A stretch of 64,000 nucleotides of DNA from Myxococcales bacterium (GTDB lineage Bacteria > Myxococcota > UBA727 > JABDBI01). Positions 9,256 through 18,429 of the stretch are shown piece by piece. Every line of letters begins with the position of its first letter. Position 1 is the stretch's first letter. The position numbers were made by a program, and so were the translations under genes. The stretch is taken from NCBI GenBank assembly GCA_023898405.1, contig CP060221.1, positions 682,001 to 746,000 of the forward strand, in the 5' to 3' direction. The notes below the pieces were generated by a model. The model had not been told where the DNA came from and did not search any database. It saw only the letters and a program-made list of their open reading frames with translations.

Positions 9256-9384
9256 AACAATTCACGCCTTAGATTTGATTGACCTTTATGGGCTAGCCTA
9301 TGAAGAGCAAGCTTACTAGTGGGTTTTACCCCCAGCCCATTCAAATGGCACAGAAATGTATAAAAAATTATCCATGAGCATTTA

Positions 9385-9485
9385 ATAGCAATCCTAGACT
9401 TAACCAACCCTTAATTTCTGAACGCTCGCAACAAAGCGAGGACTAGGAAGAGATTAAAGGGTCAGTTAAGCTCTGGGATTGCTAT
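9385..9485. repeat. ~100-bp palindromic intergenic repeat (copy 1)
   Basis: The left arm 9385-9419 and right arm 9449-9485 are imperfect inverted repeats of about 35 bp. The outer ends read ATAGCAATCC and GGGATTGCTAT, and an inner CTCGC/GCGAG hairpin lies at 9425-9440. The whole unit can fold into one long stem. A homologous unit lies at 13229-13325, on the other side of the TSP3 gene. It is probably a MITE- or REP-like dispersed element or a structured RNA. The 9256-9706 gap holds this unit, a small GAAAAGCT/AGCTTTTC hairpin near 9500-9526 and the start signals of the next gene. Confidence 0.65.
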
Positions 9486-9706
9486 AAGTCTTCGCTTTAG
9501 AAAAGCTTCTTGAAAACGAGCTTTTCATGTATCGAGCCATAAAAATTTAACATTCAAAGCATATTCAATATAATAACTCACAACAATATGGTTTTATAGA
9601 TGAATAAAAAATCATGCCACAAACAACTTAACAATAAATCATTTAAGAGCACATTAAGTTTTCGAGCATAAAATTATTCATTGATTTTAAAAGGGTGGTA
9701 GTCCTT

Positions 9707-12700
9707 ATGTGCACGTGCATAAAGCTGATTATATTTCTGTCAACGAAGTGGAAAAAAGCTGCTACAATGTTGTTCTTTTCAATAGTTGCATTCTTTATCT
9801 CGATGCCAACTATTGCAGATTTATGCTTGCTTGATGCCGCAGGGCTCAACAGCGCTTCTTGTACAGCAAACGACTTAACTACCGCTTTGGTGAGCAAATT
9901 TGCAGGCCCCAATATTTGTGTAGACGGAACAACTATTTATGTGCAATTGCAGGGCTATACTTCGGCAGGATCCAGTCAACGTTATGACGTTGGATATTTT
10001 ATTTCTTTAGATGGGGGTGATGCAAAATCAGGTGACTGTTTCCGCGACTACTTGCCTCCTCCCTTAAATACCATCTCTACCGTTACCGAGCCTCGTATTT
10101 CTCCTTTTTTTGATGTTGACTCTGATCAGTGCGGTGATCCAGAGCAAAATAAAACTTTGCTGAGAAATATTGGGGGCACTACGGTAGCAAGCGGCACCCC
10201 AGGTCCTCCTGCCATTATTGCTATTCCTTGTTCTGACTTAGATGGTGCAGGGCCAACGCTGGAAGCAGATGTGTCAGTTTGCACAAGCTGGGACAACCAA
10301 AGTGGTAATGTTTGTAGTTCCGGAACAGATGCTTACCCTGGCACTGGAGCAAAGTGCTCATGCAACACGGTAACTATTAGCGGTATTACTTATCAGGAGT
10401 TTTGTGCCAGCGATGCAGATTGTAACGATAATAATTTATGCACAACTGATTCGTGTAACCTACAAACGCTAAAATGTGAAAACACAGCGATAGGTGCAGG
10501 AACGTTATGTGATGACAACAATCTTTGTACGACCAACGATGTATGCGGTGGAGACGGAGATGTAATATGCCTTGGCACTCCTGTTTCTTGCCCAGGGGAT
10601 CAATGCAGCGGTCCAGGTGTTTGTGATTTCGCTACCGGAGACTGCATCAATCCAAGCCTGATGGATGGAACTGCCTGTGATGACGGACAAACTTGTACAG
10701 ATACGGACATGTGCCTTAATGGCATTTGCATCGGCACTGATAACTGTATGGCGCCTGAAATGTGTATCAATGGAATTTGCACGACCTGCGGCATGGACTC
10801 TGACTGCAACGATTTCAATCCTTGTACAGATGATTCATGTAACGCAGGCACGTGCATAAACACCGATAATTCTGCGCCCTGCGATGATGGGGATCTTTGT
10901 ACTGAAAATGATATGTGTTCCTTAGGAAGTTGTCAGCCTGGCACTCCTATCATCTGTAATACTCCAGGTCTTTGTGAAGCATCTATGGGAGTATGCATAG
11001 AAGGACTATGCAGTTACCCTGATGCTACAGATGGCACCAGTTGCGACGATTCTGATATTTGTACTGAAAATGACATGTGCATAAGTGGTATTTGCCAAGG
11101 AACTACTGGAGCGTGTGACTCTGACGGCGATGGCATTCAAGATGACGTAGATAACTGTCCAAATATTGCTAACCCAAACCAAGTTGACATCGACTCTGAC
11201 GGAATAGGTGATGCTTGTGATCTTTGTCCAAGCGACCCAGCCAATACTTGCGACCCTGGTGATGTAGATGGCGATGGCATTCAAAACACTGCAGACAACT
11301 GCCCGGGTAAAGCTAATGCAAACCAAACAGACTCTGATTCTGATGGCATGGGTGATGCATGCGACTATTGTCCCAATGATGCAGCCAATACTTGCGACCC
11401 TGGAGATATAGATGGCGATGGCATACAAAACTCTACTGACAACTGCCCGGGTAAAGCTAATGCAAACCAAACAGACTCTGATTCTGATGGCATGGGCGAT
11501 GCATGCGACTATTGTCCCAATGATGCAGCCAATACTTGCGACCCGGGCGATATAGATGGCGATGGCATTCAAAATGATACTGATAACTGCCCGGGTAAAG
11601 CTAATGCAAACCAAACAGACTCTGATTCTGATGGCATGGGTGATGCATGCGACTATTGTCCCAATGATGCAACTAATGCTTGCGACCCTGGCGATGTGGA
11701 TGACGATGGCATACAAAACGCTACTGACAACTGCCCGGGTAAAGCTAATGCAAACCAAACAGACTCTGATTCTGATGGCATGGGTGATGCATGCGACTAT
11801 TGTCCCAATGATGCAACTAATGCTTGCGACCCTGGAGATATAGATGGCGATGGCATACAAAACACTGCAGACAACTGCCCAGGCAAAAGCAATCCAGGCC
11901 AAGTTGACATCGACTCTGACGGAATAGGTGATGCATGCGACTATTGTCCCAATGATGCAGCCAATACTTGCGACCCGGGCGATATAGATGGCGATGGCAT
12001 TCAAAATGATACTGATAACTGCCCGGGTAAAGCTAATGCAAACCAAACAGACTCTGATTCTGATGGCATGGGTGATGCATGCGACTATTGTCCCAATGAT
12101 GCAACTAATGCTTGCGACCCTGGCGATGTGGATGGCGATGGCATACAAAACGATACTGACAACTGCCCAGGCAAAGCTAATCCAGGCCAAGAGGACACCG
12201 ACTCTGATGGCATGGGTGATGTGTGCGACTATTGTCCCAATGATGCAAGCAATGCTTGCGACCCTGGCGATGTGGATGGCGATGGCATACAAAACGCTAC
12301 TGATAACTGCCCAGGCAAAGCTAATCTTGGCCAAGAGGACACCGACTCTGATGGCATGGGTGATGCATGCGACTATTGTCCCAATGACGCAAGCAATGCT
12401 TGCGACCCGGGCGATGTAGATGGCGATGGTATACAAAACTCCGCAGACAATTGCCCTGGTAAAGCTAATGCAAACCAAGCGGATAATGACTTAGATGGTA
12501 TGGGTAACGCGTGTGATGCATGCCCAAATGACTCAGAAAATCAATGTGATGCAGGTGATAGCGATAATGATGGAATACAAAATGCCATAGACAACTGCCC
12601 AGGCATTGCCAATCCTGGACAAGAAGACAGCAACAACAATGGTATTGGTGATTTATGCGATACTAATGATTTGGATGGTGATGGTATAGAAAACATCAAA

Positions 12701-13228
12701 GATAATTGTCCTTTTCACTCAAACCCCGAACAGTTTGATGAAGATTTTGATGGAATCGGTGATGAGTGTGATGCTGTAAATAATGATATTGACGAGGATG
12801 GAATAAAAAATGAGGTCGACAATTGCCCTTTCATTCCAAATCCAGATCAAATTGACCTTGACAACGATAACTTGGGCGATGCATGCGATTTTATACCTGA
12901 TGTTCCGCTGGCTCTACCACCTGTTTCATTTATCCCACCAGTTCCAGAACAACTAGCGCCCGTAAATACATTTGATAATGATTTTAACTTGGATGATCTA
13001 TCGATTGATAAAGCTCCTGAATCGCCACAAACTCCCCAGCACGATTTGCAAGAGGAGAATGGTGATTCGTTAAATGAGTCTCTAACTTCCCCAAATAAAA
13101 AGAAGAGTAAAACGCAGGGATGTTCAAACAGATCTGAAGATACAGGGTTTCCGATAAGCATCCTTTGTATCTTTTTATTGCTTTTAGCACGGCGCTTTAG
13201 ACGATACTCTTCGAATTCGATCAGTTAA
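9707..13228 (+). CDS. Giant secreted Cys-rich protein with thrombospondin type 3 repeats and C-terminal sorting-like tail
   Basis: 1173 residues from the ATG at 9707, preceded by GGGTGG. A GTG at 9695 overlaps that site. Residues ~20-40 are a hydrophobic signal sequence. A Cys-containing head extends to ~230. Residues ~230-470 hold Cys-rich repeats with 'CDD...C(T/I)' spacing. From ~470 to 1060, 10-14 calcium-binding TSP3 units (DxDxDGxxDxxDNCP) follow. Nine of these form a near-identical 48-residue array (11250-12545). A Pro-rich linker follows. The end has 'QGCSNR', a hydrophobic helix and 'RRFRR', which resembles a MYXO-CTERM tail. It is likely a rigid Ca-loaded stalk or adhesin at the cell surface. 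It is flanked by two copies of a palindromic repeat. Confidence 0.85.
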   Translation: MCTCIKLIIFLSTKWKKAATMLFFSIVAFFISMPTIADLCLLDAAGLNSASCTANDLTTALVSKFAGPNICVDGTTIYVQLQGYTSAGSSQRYDVGYFISLDGGDAKSGDCFRDYLPPPLNTISTVTEPRISPFFDVDSDQCGDPEQNKTLLRNIGGTTVASGTPGPPAIIAIPCSDLDGAGPTLEADVSVCTSWDNQSGNVCSSGTDAYPGTGAKCSCNTVTISGITYQEFCASDADCNDNNLCTTDSCNLQTLKCENTAIGAGTLCDDNNLCTTNDVCGGDGDVICLGTPVSCPGDQCSGPGVCDFATGDCINPSLMDGTACDDGQTCTDTDMCLNGICIGTDNCMAPEMCINGICTTCGMDSDCNDFNPCTDDSCNAGTCINTDNSAPCDDGDLCTENDMCSLGSCQPGTPIICNTPGLCEASMGVCIEGLCSYPDATDGTSCDDSDICTENDMCISGICQGTTGACDSDGDGIQDDVDNCPNIANPNQVDIDSDGIGDACDLCPSDPANTCDPGDVDGDGIQNTADNCPGKANANQTDSDSDGMGDACDYCPNDAANTCDPGDIDGDGIQNSTDNCPGKANANQTDSDSDGMGDACDYCPNDAANTCDPGDIDGDGIQNDTDNCPGKANANQTDSDSDGMGDACDYCPNDATNACDPGDVDDDGIQNATDNCPGKANANQTDSDSDGMGDACDYCPNDATNACDPGDIDGDGIQNTADNCPGKSNPGQVDIDSDGIGDACDYCPNDAANTCDPGDIDGDGIQNDTDNCPGKANANQTDSDSDGMGDACDYCPNDATNACDPGDVDGDGIQNDTDNCPGKANPGQEDTDSDGMGDVCDYCPNDASNACDPGDVDGDGIQNATDNCPGKANLGQEDTDSDGMGDACDYCPNDASNACDPGDVDGDGIQNSADNCPGKANANQADNDLDGMGNACDACPNDSENQCDAGDSDNDGIQNAIDNCPGIANPGQEDSNNNGIGDLCDTNDLDGDGIENIKDNCPFHSNPEQFDEDFDGIGDECDAVNNDIDEDGIKNEVDNCPFIPNPDQIDLDNDNLGDACDFIPDVPLALPPVSFIPPVPEQLAPVNTFDNDFNLDDLSIDKAPESPQTPQHDLQEENGDSLNESLTSPNKKKSKTQGCSNRSEDTGFPISILCIFLLLLARRFRRYSSNSIS
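11250..12545 (+). repeat. Tandem array of nine 144-bp repeats inside the TSP3 gene
   Basis: The CDPGD-encoding segment recurs exactly every 144 bp (11250, 11394, 11538, 11682, 11826, 11970, 12114, 12258, 12402). Each unit encodes 48 residues with one calcium-binding DxDGDGIQ loop, DNCPG, a second DSDxDGMGDxCD loop and YCPND. Several copies are almost identical at DNA level (for example the AAGCTAATGCAAACCAAACA stretch). That implies recent unequal crossing-over or gene conversion. Later copies (12114-12545) are more divergent. Copy number is likely variable between strains. Confidence 0.93.
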
Positions 13229-13325
13229 CAGCAACCATACTAAGAGCCTTTGATTTCTTTTTAGCCCTCGCACTGTTGAGGGCATTTAGAAATTAAGGCT
13301 CAATTAATTTATGGGATTGCTATGA
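13229..13325. repeat. ~100-bp palindromic intergenic repeat (copy 2)
   Basis: It starts one base after the TSP3 gene stop. The right part (13288-13325) matches the right arm of copy 1 over ATTAA-GG-TCA-TTAA and TGGGATTGCTAT. The left part (13229-13257) is a degraded inverted copy (AGCAA..ATA..GAGCCTT..ATTTCT). The centre is a GCCCTC/GAGGGC hairpin (13264-13283), equivalent to the CTCGC/GCGAG hairpin of copy 1. It may also serve as the transcript end of the TSP3 gene. A shorter match (ATTGCTATGAAG) is at 1738-1749. Confidence 0.6.
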
Positions 13326-13394
13326 AGCACCTGTATTTATAAATTGAGGCTCACAAGAGAGCTAACAACTCAACAATTTTTGGAGATAATTAAA

Positions 13395-14123
13395 ATGCAT
13401 CGGTGTTTCGTAGATAAGACTTGGGTTGATCAGTGGCTTTTAGATTCGAGTTCGGCTTTGCCAAAAAAAGTTCATGAGCGTTTTTTTAAAATTGTTCGCA
13501 TCAAAAAAAATGAAATAGTAGGGCTCTTTGATGGTGAGGGGCGTGAGATTCAAGCTTTTCTCACTCCAAATGGGCAACTTAGCAACGCTAGTTTGATTAA
13601 GAAAAAACCCGATATTCATCAATGCACGCTCATTCAAGCTGCCTTAGAAGAAGCTAAAATCTCGCAAACAATCAAAAGAGCCACAGAATTTGGTATTAAC
13701 AAAATAATTATTTTTCAGGCTGAGTTAAGCGATAGCTTTTGCTTTGGCAAATTAGCGAAACGCCAAGAGCGTTTAGATAGCCTATGTATCGATGCAGCCC
13801 GACAGAGCGGACGATTATTTGTTCCCAAAATAGTTCTCATCAAAGATTTAAAATCGGTACTTTTGGATTTGGGAACAAACGATTTGGCCACCTATGGTGA
13901 TCTTTTGGCCGAACATAAATTTTCACAAACACTAAAAAATTTTGCTGAGTTATCAAAAGTAGTCCTTGCTGTTGGCCCAGAAGGAGGCCTAAGCCAGCAA
14001 GAAAAAACTTTACTCAATATGCATAATTTCAAATCGGTGCTGTGGGCACCACATACGCTCAGATCAGAATTCGCTTGTCTCTCAGCACTCTGTATTCTCA
14101 ACGCTTACTGGGGCAAGGCTTAA
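13395..14123 (+). CDS. rsmE: 16S rRNA (uracil-1498-N3)-methyltransferase
   Basis: 242 residues from the ATG at 13395, which has GGAGAT 8 bases upstream. An upstream TTG would add 17 residues not seen in the family, whose members start MHRxFV as here. It methylates U1498 of 16S rRNA using SAM. An N-terminal PUA-like domain (1-70) precedes the SPOUT/trefoil-knot methyltransferase domain. Knot motifs are VGPEGGLS (~194-201) and the C-terminal 'HTLRSEFACLSAL', which corresponds to the family's LGxRILRxETA. It overlaps the convergent ilvE stop by 4 bp. Confidence 0.93.
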   Translation: MHRCFVDKTWVDQWLLDSSSALPKKVHERFFKIVRIKKNEIVGLFDGEGREIQAFLTPNGQLSNASLIKKKPDIHQCTLIQAALEEAKISQTIKRATEFGINKIIIFQAELSDSFCFGKLAKRQERLDSLCIDAARQSGRLFVPKIVLIKDLKSVLLDLGTNDLATYGDLLAEHKFSQTLKNFAELSKVVLAVGPEGGLSQQEKTLLNMHNFKSVLWAPHTLRSEFACLSALCILNAYWGKA

Positions 14124-15235
14124 TTATTATCCATAATCGGCACAACAGTTCTCCACCCAAAGATATCTGGAACCTCTCCATATTGAATTTCTTTGAGCAC
14201 TTTTTTGAGTTTAACCGTCACAGGCCCAGCAACTCCGTCATTGATATTAATTTTTTCCTCATTAAGAATAAGTTGGTTAATAGGCGTAATGGCAGCTGCA
14301 GTACCACACCCAAATGCCTCTTTGAGTACTCCTTGGCGTATATGATCAATTAACTCCCCAATATCTGTTTGTTCTTCAACAATTTTCATGTCGAAATGCT
14401 GGGCCAGCTTAAGCACTGCATCTCTTGTAACACCGGGTAAAATCGTACCCAAAAGAGGTGGCGTCACCAATCGATCCTGATAGACAAACACAATATTCAT
14501 TGCTCCAATTTCTTCAACATAACGATGTTCATTCGCATCAAGCCATAAAACTGAATCCGCCCCACATTGCTGAGCCTTCTTAAGTGCAAGCAAAGCTCCT
14601 GCATAATTTGCCCCTGCCTTAATATTTCCGATTCCTCCCTTAAATGCACGAGCCATTTCCTGCTCGACATAGACGCTCATGCACTGATGATGAGAAAAAT
14701 ACTCTTTTACTGCTGATAAAATCACAAAAAATCGGTAATCCCGGCTCGCACGATAACTCACGCCACAATCGAGAGGGATCAAACAGGGGCGAATATAAAG
14801 ACTCCAAGGCTTTGCTAAAAGATAATCTTCATCCACCGAAACAAGTACCTTAATGCCCTCGATGAAAAGTTCCTGAGGAACAGGCTGCATTCCCAAGCGA
14901 AGCGCTGAATCATAAAAGCGTTGAGCATTTAATTGTGGGCGAAACAATGCAAGCTCATTTGTATTTTCCATACGAAAGGCTTTAAGGCCCTCAAAAATTT
15001 GTTGACCATAATGAAAGGCTACAGAATCAGGCTGCATACTAAAAGCGCCAAAGGGTATAATACGAGGTGTCTGCCATCCACCTTTATCATGTAGAAAATC
15101 ACACGTGAGCATATGATTTGAATGGGCTCTTCCGAAAGTAATTTCGTCATCAAAGCCTGGAGCTGGCTTACGTTTTTCTTTGGAAATAAGTTGGCGTTCT
15201 ATAAAAAAATTTTTGGAAGCAGGGTGAGACTTCAT
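14120..15235 (-). CDS. ilvE: Branched-chain amino acid aminotransferase (class IV, PLP)
   Basis: 371 residues, the length of the BCAT2 or eukaryotic-like group. It transaminates the keto acids of Leu, Ile and Val with glutamate. The PLP Lys lies in GGIGNIKAGANYAG. The VLWLDANEHRYVEEIGAMNIVFV segment carries the Glu that contacts the pyridine N. FGCGTAAAITP near the C-terminus binds the phosphate. A GAGG site precedes the ATG. It is a single leftward gene. The upstream 284-bp gap contains a CTTAGCA/TGCTAAG hairpin (15344-15369) and AT-rich promoter-like sequence. Confidence 0.94.
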   Translation of the reverse strand: MKSHPASKNFFIERQLISKEKRKPAPGFDDEITFGRAHSNHMLTCDFLHDKGGWQTPRIIPFGAFSMQPDSVAFHYGQQIFEGLKAFRMENTNELALFRPQLNAQRFYDSALRLGMQPVPQELFIEGIKVLVSVDEDYLLAKPWSLYIRPCLIPLDCGVSYRASRDYRFFVILSAVKEYFSHHQCMSVYVEQEMARAFKGGIGNIKAGANYAGALLALKKAQQCGADSVLWLDANEHRYVEEIGAMNIVFVYQDRLVTPPLLGTILPGVTRDAVLKLAQHFDMKIVEEQTDIGELIDHIRQGVLKEAFGCGTAAAITPINQLILNEEKININDGVAGPVTVKLKKVLKEIQYGEVPDIFGWRTVVPIMDNN

Positions 15236-15519
15236 CGAAAACCTCTATTTTGGCAATATCGCTAATTTCAAAAGCCCTTGACTTACATATGATCACTTTT
15301 GCCCAACAATTAAATTCACACTTTATCAAAGCAAGCTACAGCGCTTAGCATAAATTTATTTTTGCTAAGGAGAAAAAGAGCCAAAAAATGCCATGGTAAA
15401 TATTTTTCAAATATTCTCCAAGGCCAAATTAAACTTTTTTTATATTAAAATATAATTTTGAAAATATTCTTTTTGATTGTTATTCTCAGTATGTCTTCAT
15501 GATTTCATTAAGGTCTAAA

Positions 15520-16116
15520 ATGGATAGTTTCAGCACTCATCCTGAAAAAATAAATCTACTTATTTTAAAGTATGTGATTTATTTTTCTATGATCCTATGT
15601 GCTATTACTATTTTTTTAGCAAAGCCCTACCTTGTCCAAACTATCCGCAATGGAACATTACCAGCATATTGTTTTTTTATTGGGCCAACTATCTTTTTGA
15701 TTTTGCTTATAGCTTCGTTTTTTTTTCGACACCAAAGAGTATCGATGCAAGCATTTGGTTTTTCAGAACTACTCCTTCTTTTTTTTGGTTTATTTCTATT
15801 TTCTCTGCTCTTGCGCTCGGCTCGAAACCAATACGATTCAAGGCTTTTAAAAACTTCATCGCATGAAGAACTTCTCAAGCAGCACACAAGTGATGAAGCT
15901 GATTCGACATTTCACTTCGATAACTCAACAGGTAACTCATTGATTCATCTGGCCCTTCTTGATAAGGACCACTCAGTGCAACAAGTTGCTCAATTGGTTA
16001 TTGAAAAGAATTTAGGAATAAGATTTAAAAATGGTGCTGGAGGTGTTCAACAAGCAACACAGTTGATGTTTGAATCACACCCTTCAGCGTTACTGACAAG
16101 AAAAGGTTCATCGTGA
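15520..16116 (+). CDS. Small integral membrane protein of unknown function
   Basis: 198 residues from the ATG at 15520, with AAGG 6 bases upstream. An in-frame ATG 21 bp earlier has no ribosome site. Three hydrophobic helices (about residues 13-35, 47-69, 78-96) are followed by a ~100-residue soluble C-terminal tail rich in Gln, His and Ser, with 'NSLIHLALLDKD', which looks weakly ankyrin-like. Its stop overlaps the GTG start of the next gene by 4 bp, so the two are translationally coupled and probably act together. I recognise no family. Confidence 0.7.
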   Translation: MDSFSTHPEKINLLILKYVIYFSMILCAITIFLAKPYLVQTIRNGTLPAYCFFIGPTIFLILLIASFFFRHQRVSMQAFGFSELLLLFFGLFLFSLLLRSARNQYDSRLLKTSSHEELLKQHTSDEADSTFHFDNSTGNSLIHLALLDKDHSVQQVAQLVIEKNLGIRFKNGAGGVQQATQLMFESHPSALLTRKGSS

Positions 16117-16937
16117 CAGGTCGCAGAAATATTATCATTGCTGTTGGTGCCATCGTATTATTTGCGGCGATGGTAGGTTTTTTCATCACTCTCGATGTTT
16201 CACCTCAAATTGCTTATGCGCGCTTATTTATTGACGTAGGCCTTATTATCGGGCTTATCGCAGCAATCATAGCTTTTTATAGGGAAACCCCGCTTGATCT
16301 CGATACTATTATTCACACTCTGAAATCTTTGCAAAATGGCAAATATAAAACCAGGATTACAATAATCGATAAAGATCCTCTTAAAGAAATTTCCCAGACA
16401 ATCAATGAACTTGCAAGCCGACTCGAGCAAGAATTTCGCAGACAGGAAGAAGTAAAGCGCAGTTTAAGAGAAGAACTCTTACCTGGTATTAAGCAAAAAG
16501 AAGCTACTTTATTCGAACACTCATACCATCCTGAACTTGGCCCTGTACAACAAATAGCCTTGCCCCAAGATAAAAGCAAAATTGAATACCTAGAAGAATT
16601 CCCTGCTACTCCACACGCTTCAGTACGGCCTATTGCCAAAACCGAGCCAGGTTTGAATAATCCATTGATCGATTCTACACCTCCGCAAAATCAATCAAAT
16701 CCGCCACAACTTGATTCGAAACTTGACCGCCAAGATCAAGACCTAGGAGAACTCTTTCAGGATTTTATTGATGCGCAACAGGAATTACATCTTGAACGAA
16801 TTGAATATCCTCTCTTTTTAAAAACTATCGAAAAAACAAGAAACGAGTTGATGGATACTCACCACTGCCAAGGGGTATTCTTTGAGGTAGTAAAAGAAGA
16901 AAACCAAGTTGCTCTGCAACCGCGTATTCTGCGTTAG
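16113..16937 (+). CDS. Membrane protein with HAMP-like linker and coiled coil, unknown function
   Basis: 274 residues from GTG at 16113, with AAAAGG upstream. Two transmembrane helices (~6-26 and ~36-55) are followed by 'LDLDTIIHTLKSLQNGKYKTRI...DPLKEISQTINELASRLEQ', which has the two-helix HAMP pattern with its central Pro/Glu-type turn. A Glu/Arg-rich coiled coil extends to ~135. A Pro/Gln-rich linker and a short C-terminal helical module follow. No kinase, cyclase or methyl-accepting domain is present, so this is a HAMP adaptor rather than a full sensor. It is translationally coupled to the membrane gene before it, and the pair may form one envelope complex. Confidence 0.7.
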   Translation: MTGRRNIIIAVGAIVLFAAMVGFFITLDVSPQIAYARLFIDVGLIIGLIAAIIAFYRETPLDLDTIIHTLKSLQNGKYKTRITIIDKDPLKEISQTINELASRLEQEFRRQEEVKRSLREELLPGIKQKEATLFEHSYHPELGPVQQIALPQDKSKIEYLEEFPATPHASVRPIAKTEPGLNNPLIDSTPPQNQSNPPQLDSKLDRQDQDLGELFQDFIDAQQELHLERIEYPLFLKTIEKTRNELMDTHHCQGVFFEVVKEENQVALQPRILR

Positions 16938-17185
16938 AAATTTTTTTGATAACAAGTTTATTTTGATAGGGCTAAATGAGAAAGCCCTTTCCAACAGATG
17001 TTGGCGACAAAGAGCAATACATATTCGTAATAATTTTAAGAATCCTTCCTCGAGAACGGTCCAGGCACCATGCGGCTGTTGAATAATAGCAATAATAATG
17101 ACAAGCTTATTCTTCAAGCACTTTGCCAGGCTGCATAACGTGGATGATGAAAAATCAAATCATCAAATTTCGGCCAAAGTCGAGT

Positions 17186-18226
17186 TTAGTCATCATCTCT
17201 AAACAGCCAAGAAAGCTGCGTTTGTGGGCCAAGCTGCTCGATAATATGCCTTCTAAATGCTCGTTTAAGACGCGTGGCAAGCTGTCCCATTCTTTGTTTT
17301 GAAACTCCGTATCTTTTCCCAAGTTCCACCAAGTTGACCGGATCATTTGCGATCAAATTTTCACGCCATATCGCCAGATCTCGTTCATTGTTTATGGTCT
17401 TTTCGAAGCTCGCTATGACTTCTTTTACCATCTGCTCCACTTCGTTATTGCTTGCTTGTTTGAGCGGATCGTCTGTGGGGTGAGAAAGTGTATCCTCAAG
17501 GGTATTAGAACCATCTTCATCTATGGGAGTTGAAAGGCTGCTTTCTTTGTTTGATAAACGAGATAAGATAAGCTGGACTTCTTCAGGGTCCTCACCCACC
17601 TCTTGAGCGATTTCCTCTGCGGTAGCTTTTTTTCCTTCTAGCAAAAGTTTTCTGCGTACCTGCGGCAAACTAAAATACACCTTACGGCCAGCTCTCGTAT
17701 TTCCCGTATGAATCAGACGCGCATTGGTCATCAAAAATTTTGTAAGCTGCGCCCTGATCCAATAAGCAGCATAGGTACCAAAGCGAGTTCCCATTTCTGG
17801 ATCCCACTTTTCAGCAGCTATCGCCATTCCCGCCGAAGCTTCTTGCACTAAATCCATAAGACTGGCCCAATCTCGTTTGTATTGGTGAGCCATTTTGAGT
17901 GCCAAACGCATATTGTGTAAAATTAATTTCTTTTTTGCATCAGCATCGTTAGATTTTTTAATCCGCATACCTAAAGCATATTCTTCTTCATCACTTAGGC
18001 GCTTAATGCGTGCTATTTGACGAGCAAATGATTTGTAAACCTGATCGCTTTTGGAATTTTCTTCACTTTCTTGCTCTTCCTGCTTTTCAGAAATCTGATA
18101 ATCCTGGGCACAGTGCTCATCAAGCCACTCACCTTTTTCATCAGCCAAGCGAATAGCATTGCGTACGGCCGGCAACTTATTTTCATGATCGGCATCAATA
18201 ATATCGTGGGATTTTTTTTTGCTCAT
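17186..18226 (-). CDS. RpoH-like sigma-70 family sigma factor
   Basis: 346 residues. An acidic, highly charged N-terminal extension (~1-85) precedes region 1.2/2 (~85-200). This includes the core-binding DLVQEASAGM segment and 'FGTYAAYWIRAQLTKFL' of regions 2.3-2.4. 'RKVYFSLPQVRRKL' matches the RpoH box position. Region 3 (~205-235) and region 4 follow, with an HTH (LVELGKRYGVSKQRMGQLATRLKRAFRRHI) near 300-330. It lacks the long region 1.1 and spacer of a primary sigma, so it is an alternative, probably heat-shock-type sigma factor. It is a single gene. The 247-bp region downstream is non-coding. Confidence 0.85.
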   Translation of the reverse strand: MSKKKSHDIIDADHENKLPAVRNAIRLADEKGEWLDEHCAQDYQISEKQEEQESEENSKSDQVYKSFARQIARIKRLSDEEEYALGMRIKKSNDADAKKKLILHNMRLALKMAHQYKRDWASLMDLVQEASAGMAIAAEKWDPEMGTRFGTYAAYWIRAQLTKFLMTNARLIHTGNTRAGRKVYFSLPQVRRKLLLEGKKATAEEIAQEVGEDPEEVQLILSRLSNKESSLSTPIDEDGSNTLEDTLSHPTDDPLKQASNNEVEQMVKEVIASFEKTINNERDLAIWRENLIANDPVNLVELGKRYGVSKQRMGQLATRLKRAFRRHIIEQLGPQTQLSWLFRDDD

Positions 18227-18429
18227 AAAAATTTTTCACCAAAATTAAATTTATAGCGCTTCGTTTTCTATCCGAAATACCAAGCGCATCAATATTTTAT
18301 AAAAAAACAAAGACCCAACCAATATTTTTATTTTTCAAAAAAGCTGTGTACCGCCTATTCTCAAAGACTTGATATAATTTTCAAGTACTTTTATTTGAAC
18401 AATGACTATCCAAAAAAAGCTCCGTGTCT

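Noticed and set aside
9222..9407. 61-codon minus-strand ORF at the pyrG start
   Set aside because: It overlaps the pyrG start and the non-coding leader, with no ribosome site and no recognisable product.
11006..12478. 490-codon open frame on the minus strand across the TSP3 repeats
   Set aside because: It is the shadow of the 144-bp tandem array. The predicted protein is the same low-complexity unit repeated, with no start signals, and the plus-strand reading has recognisable calcium-binding motifs.
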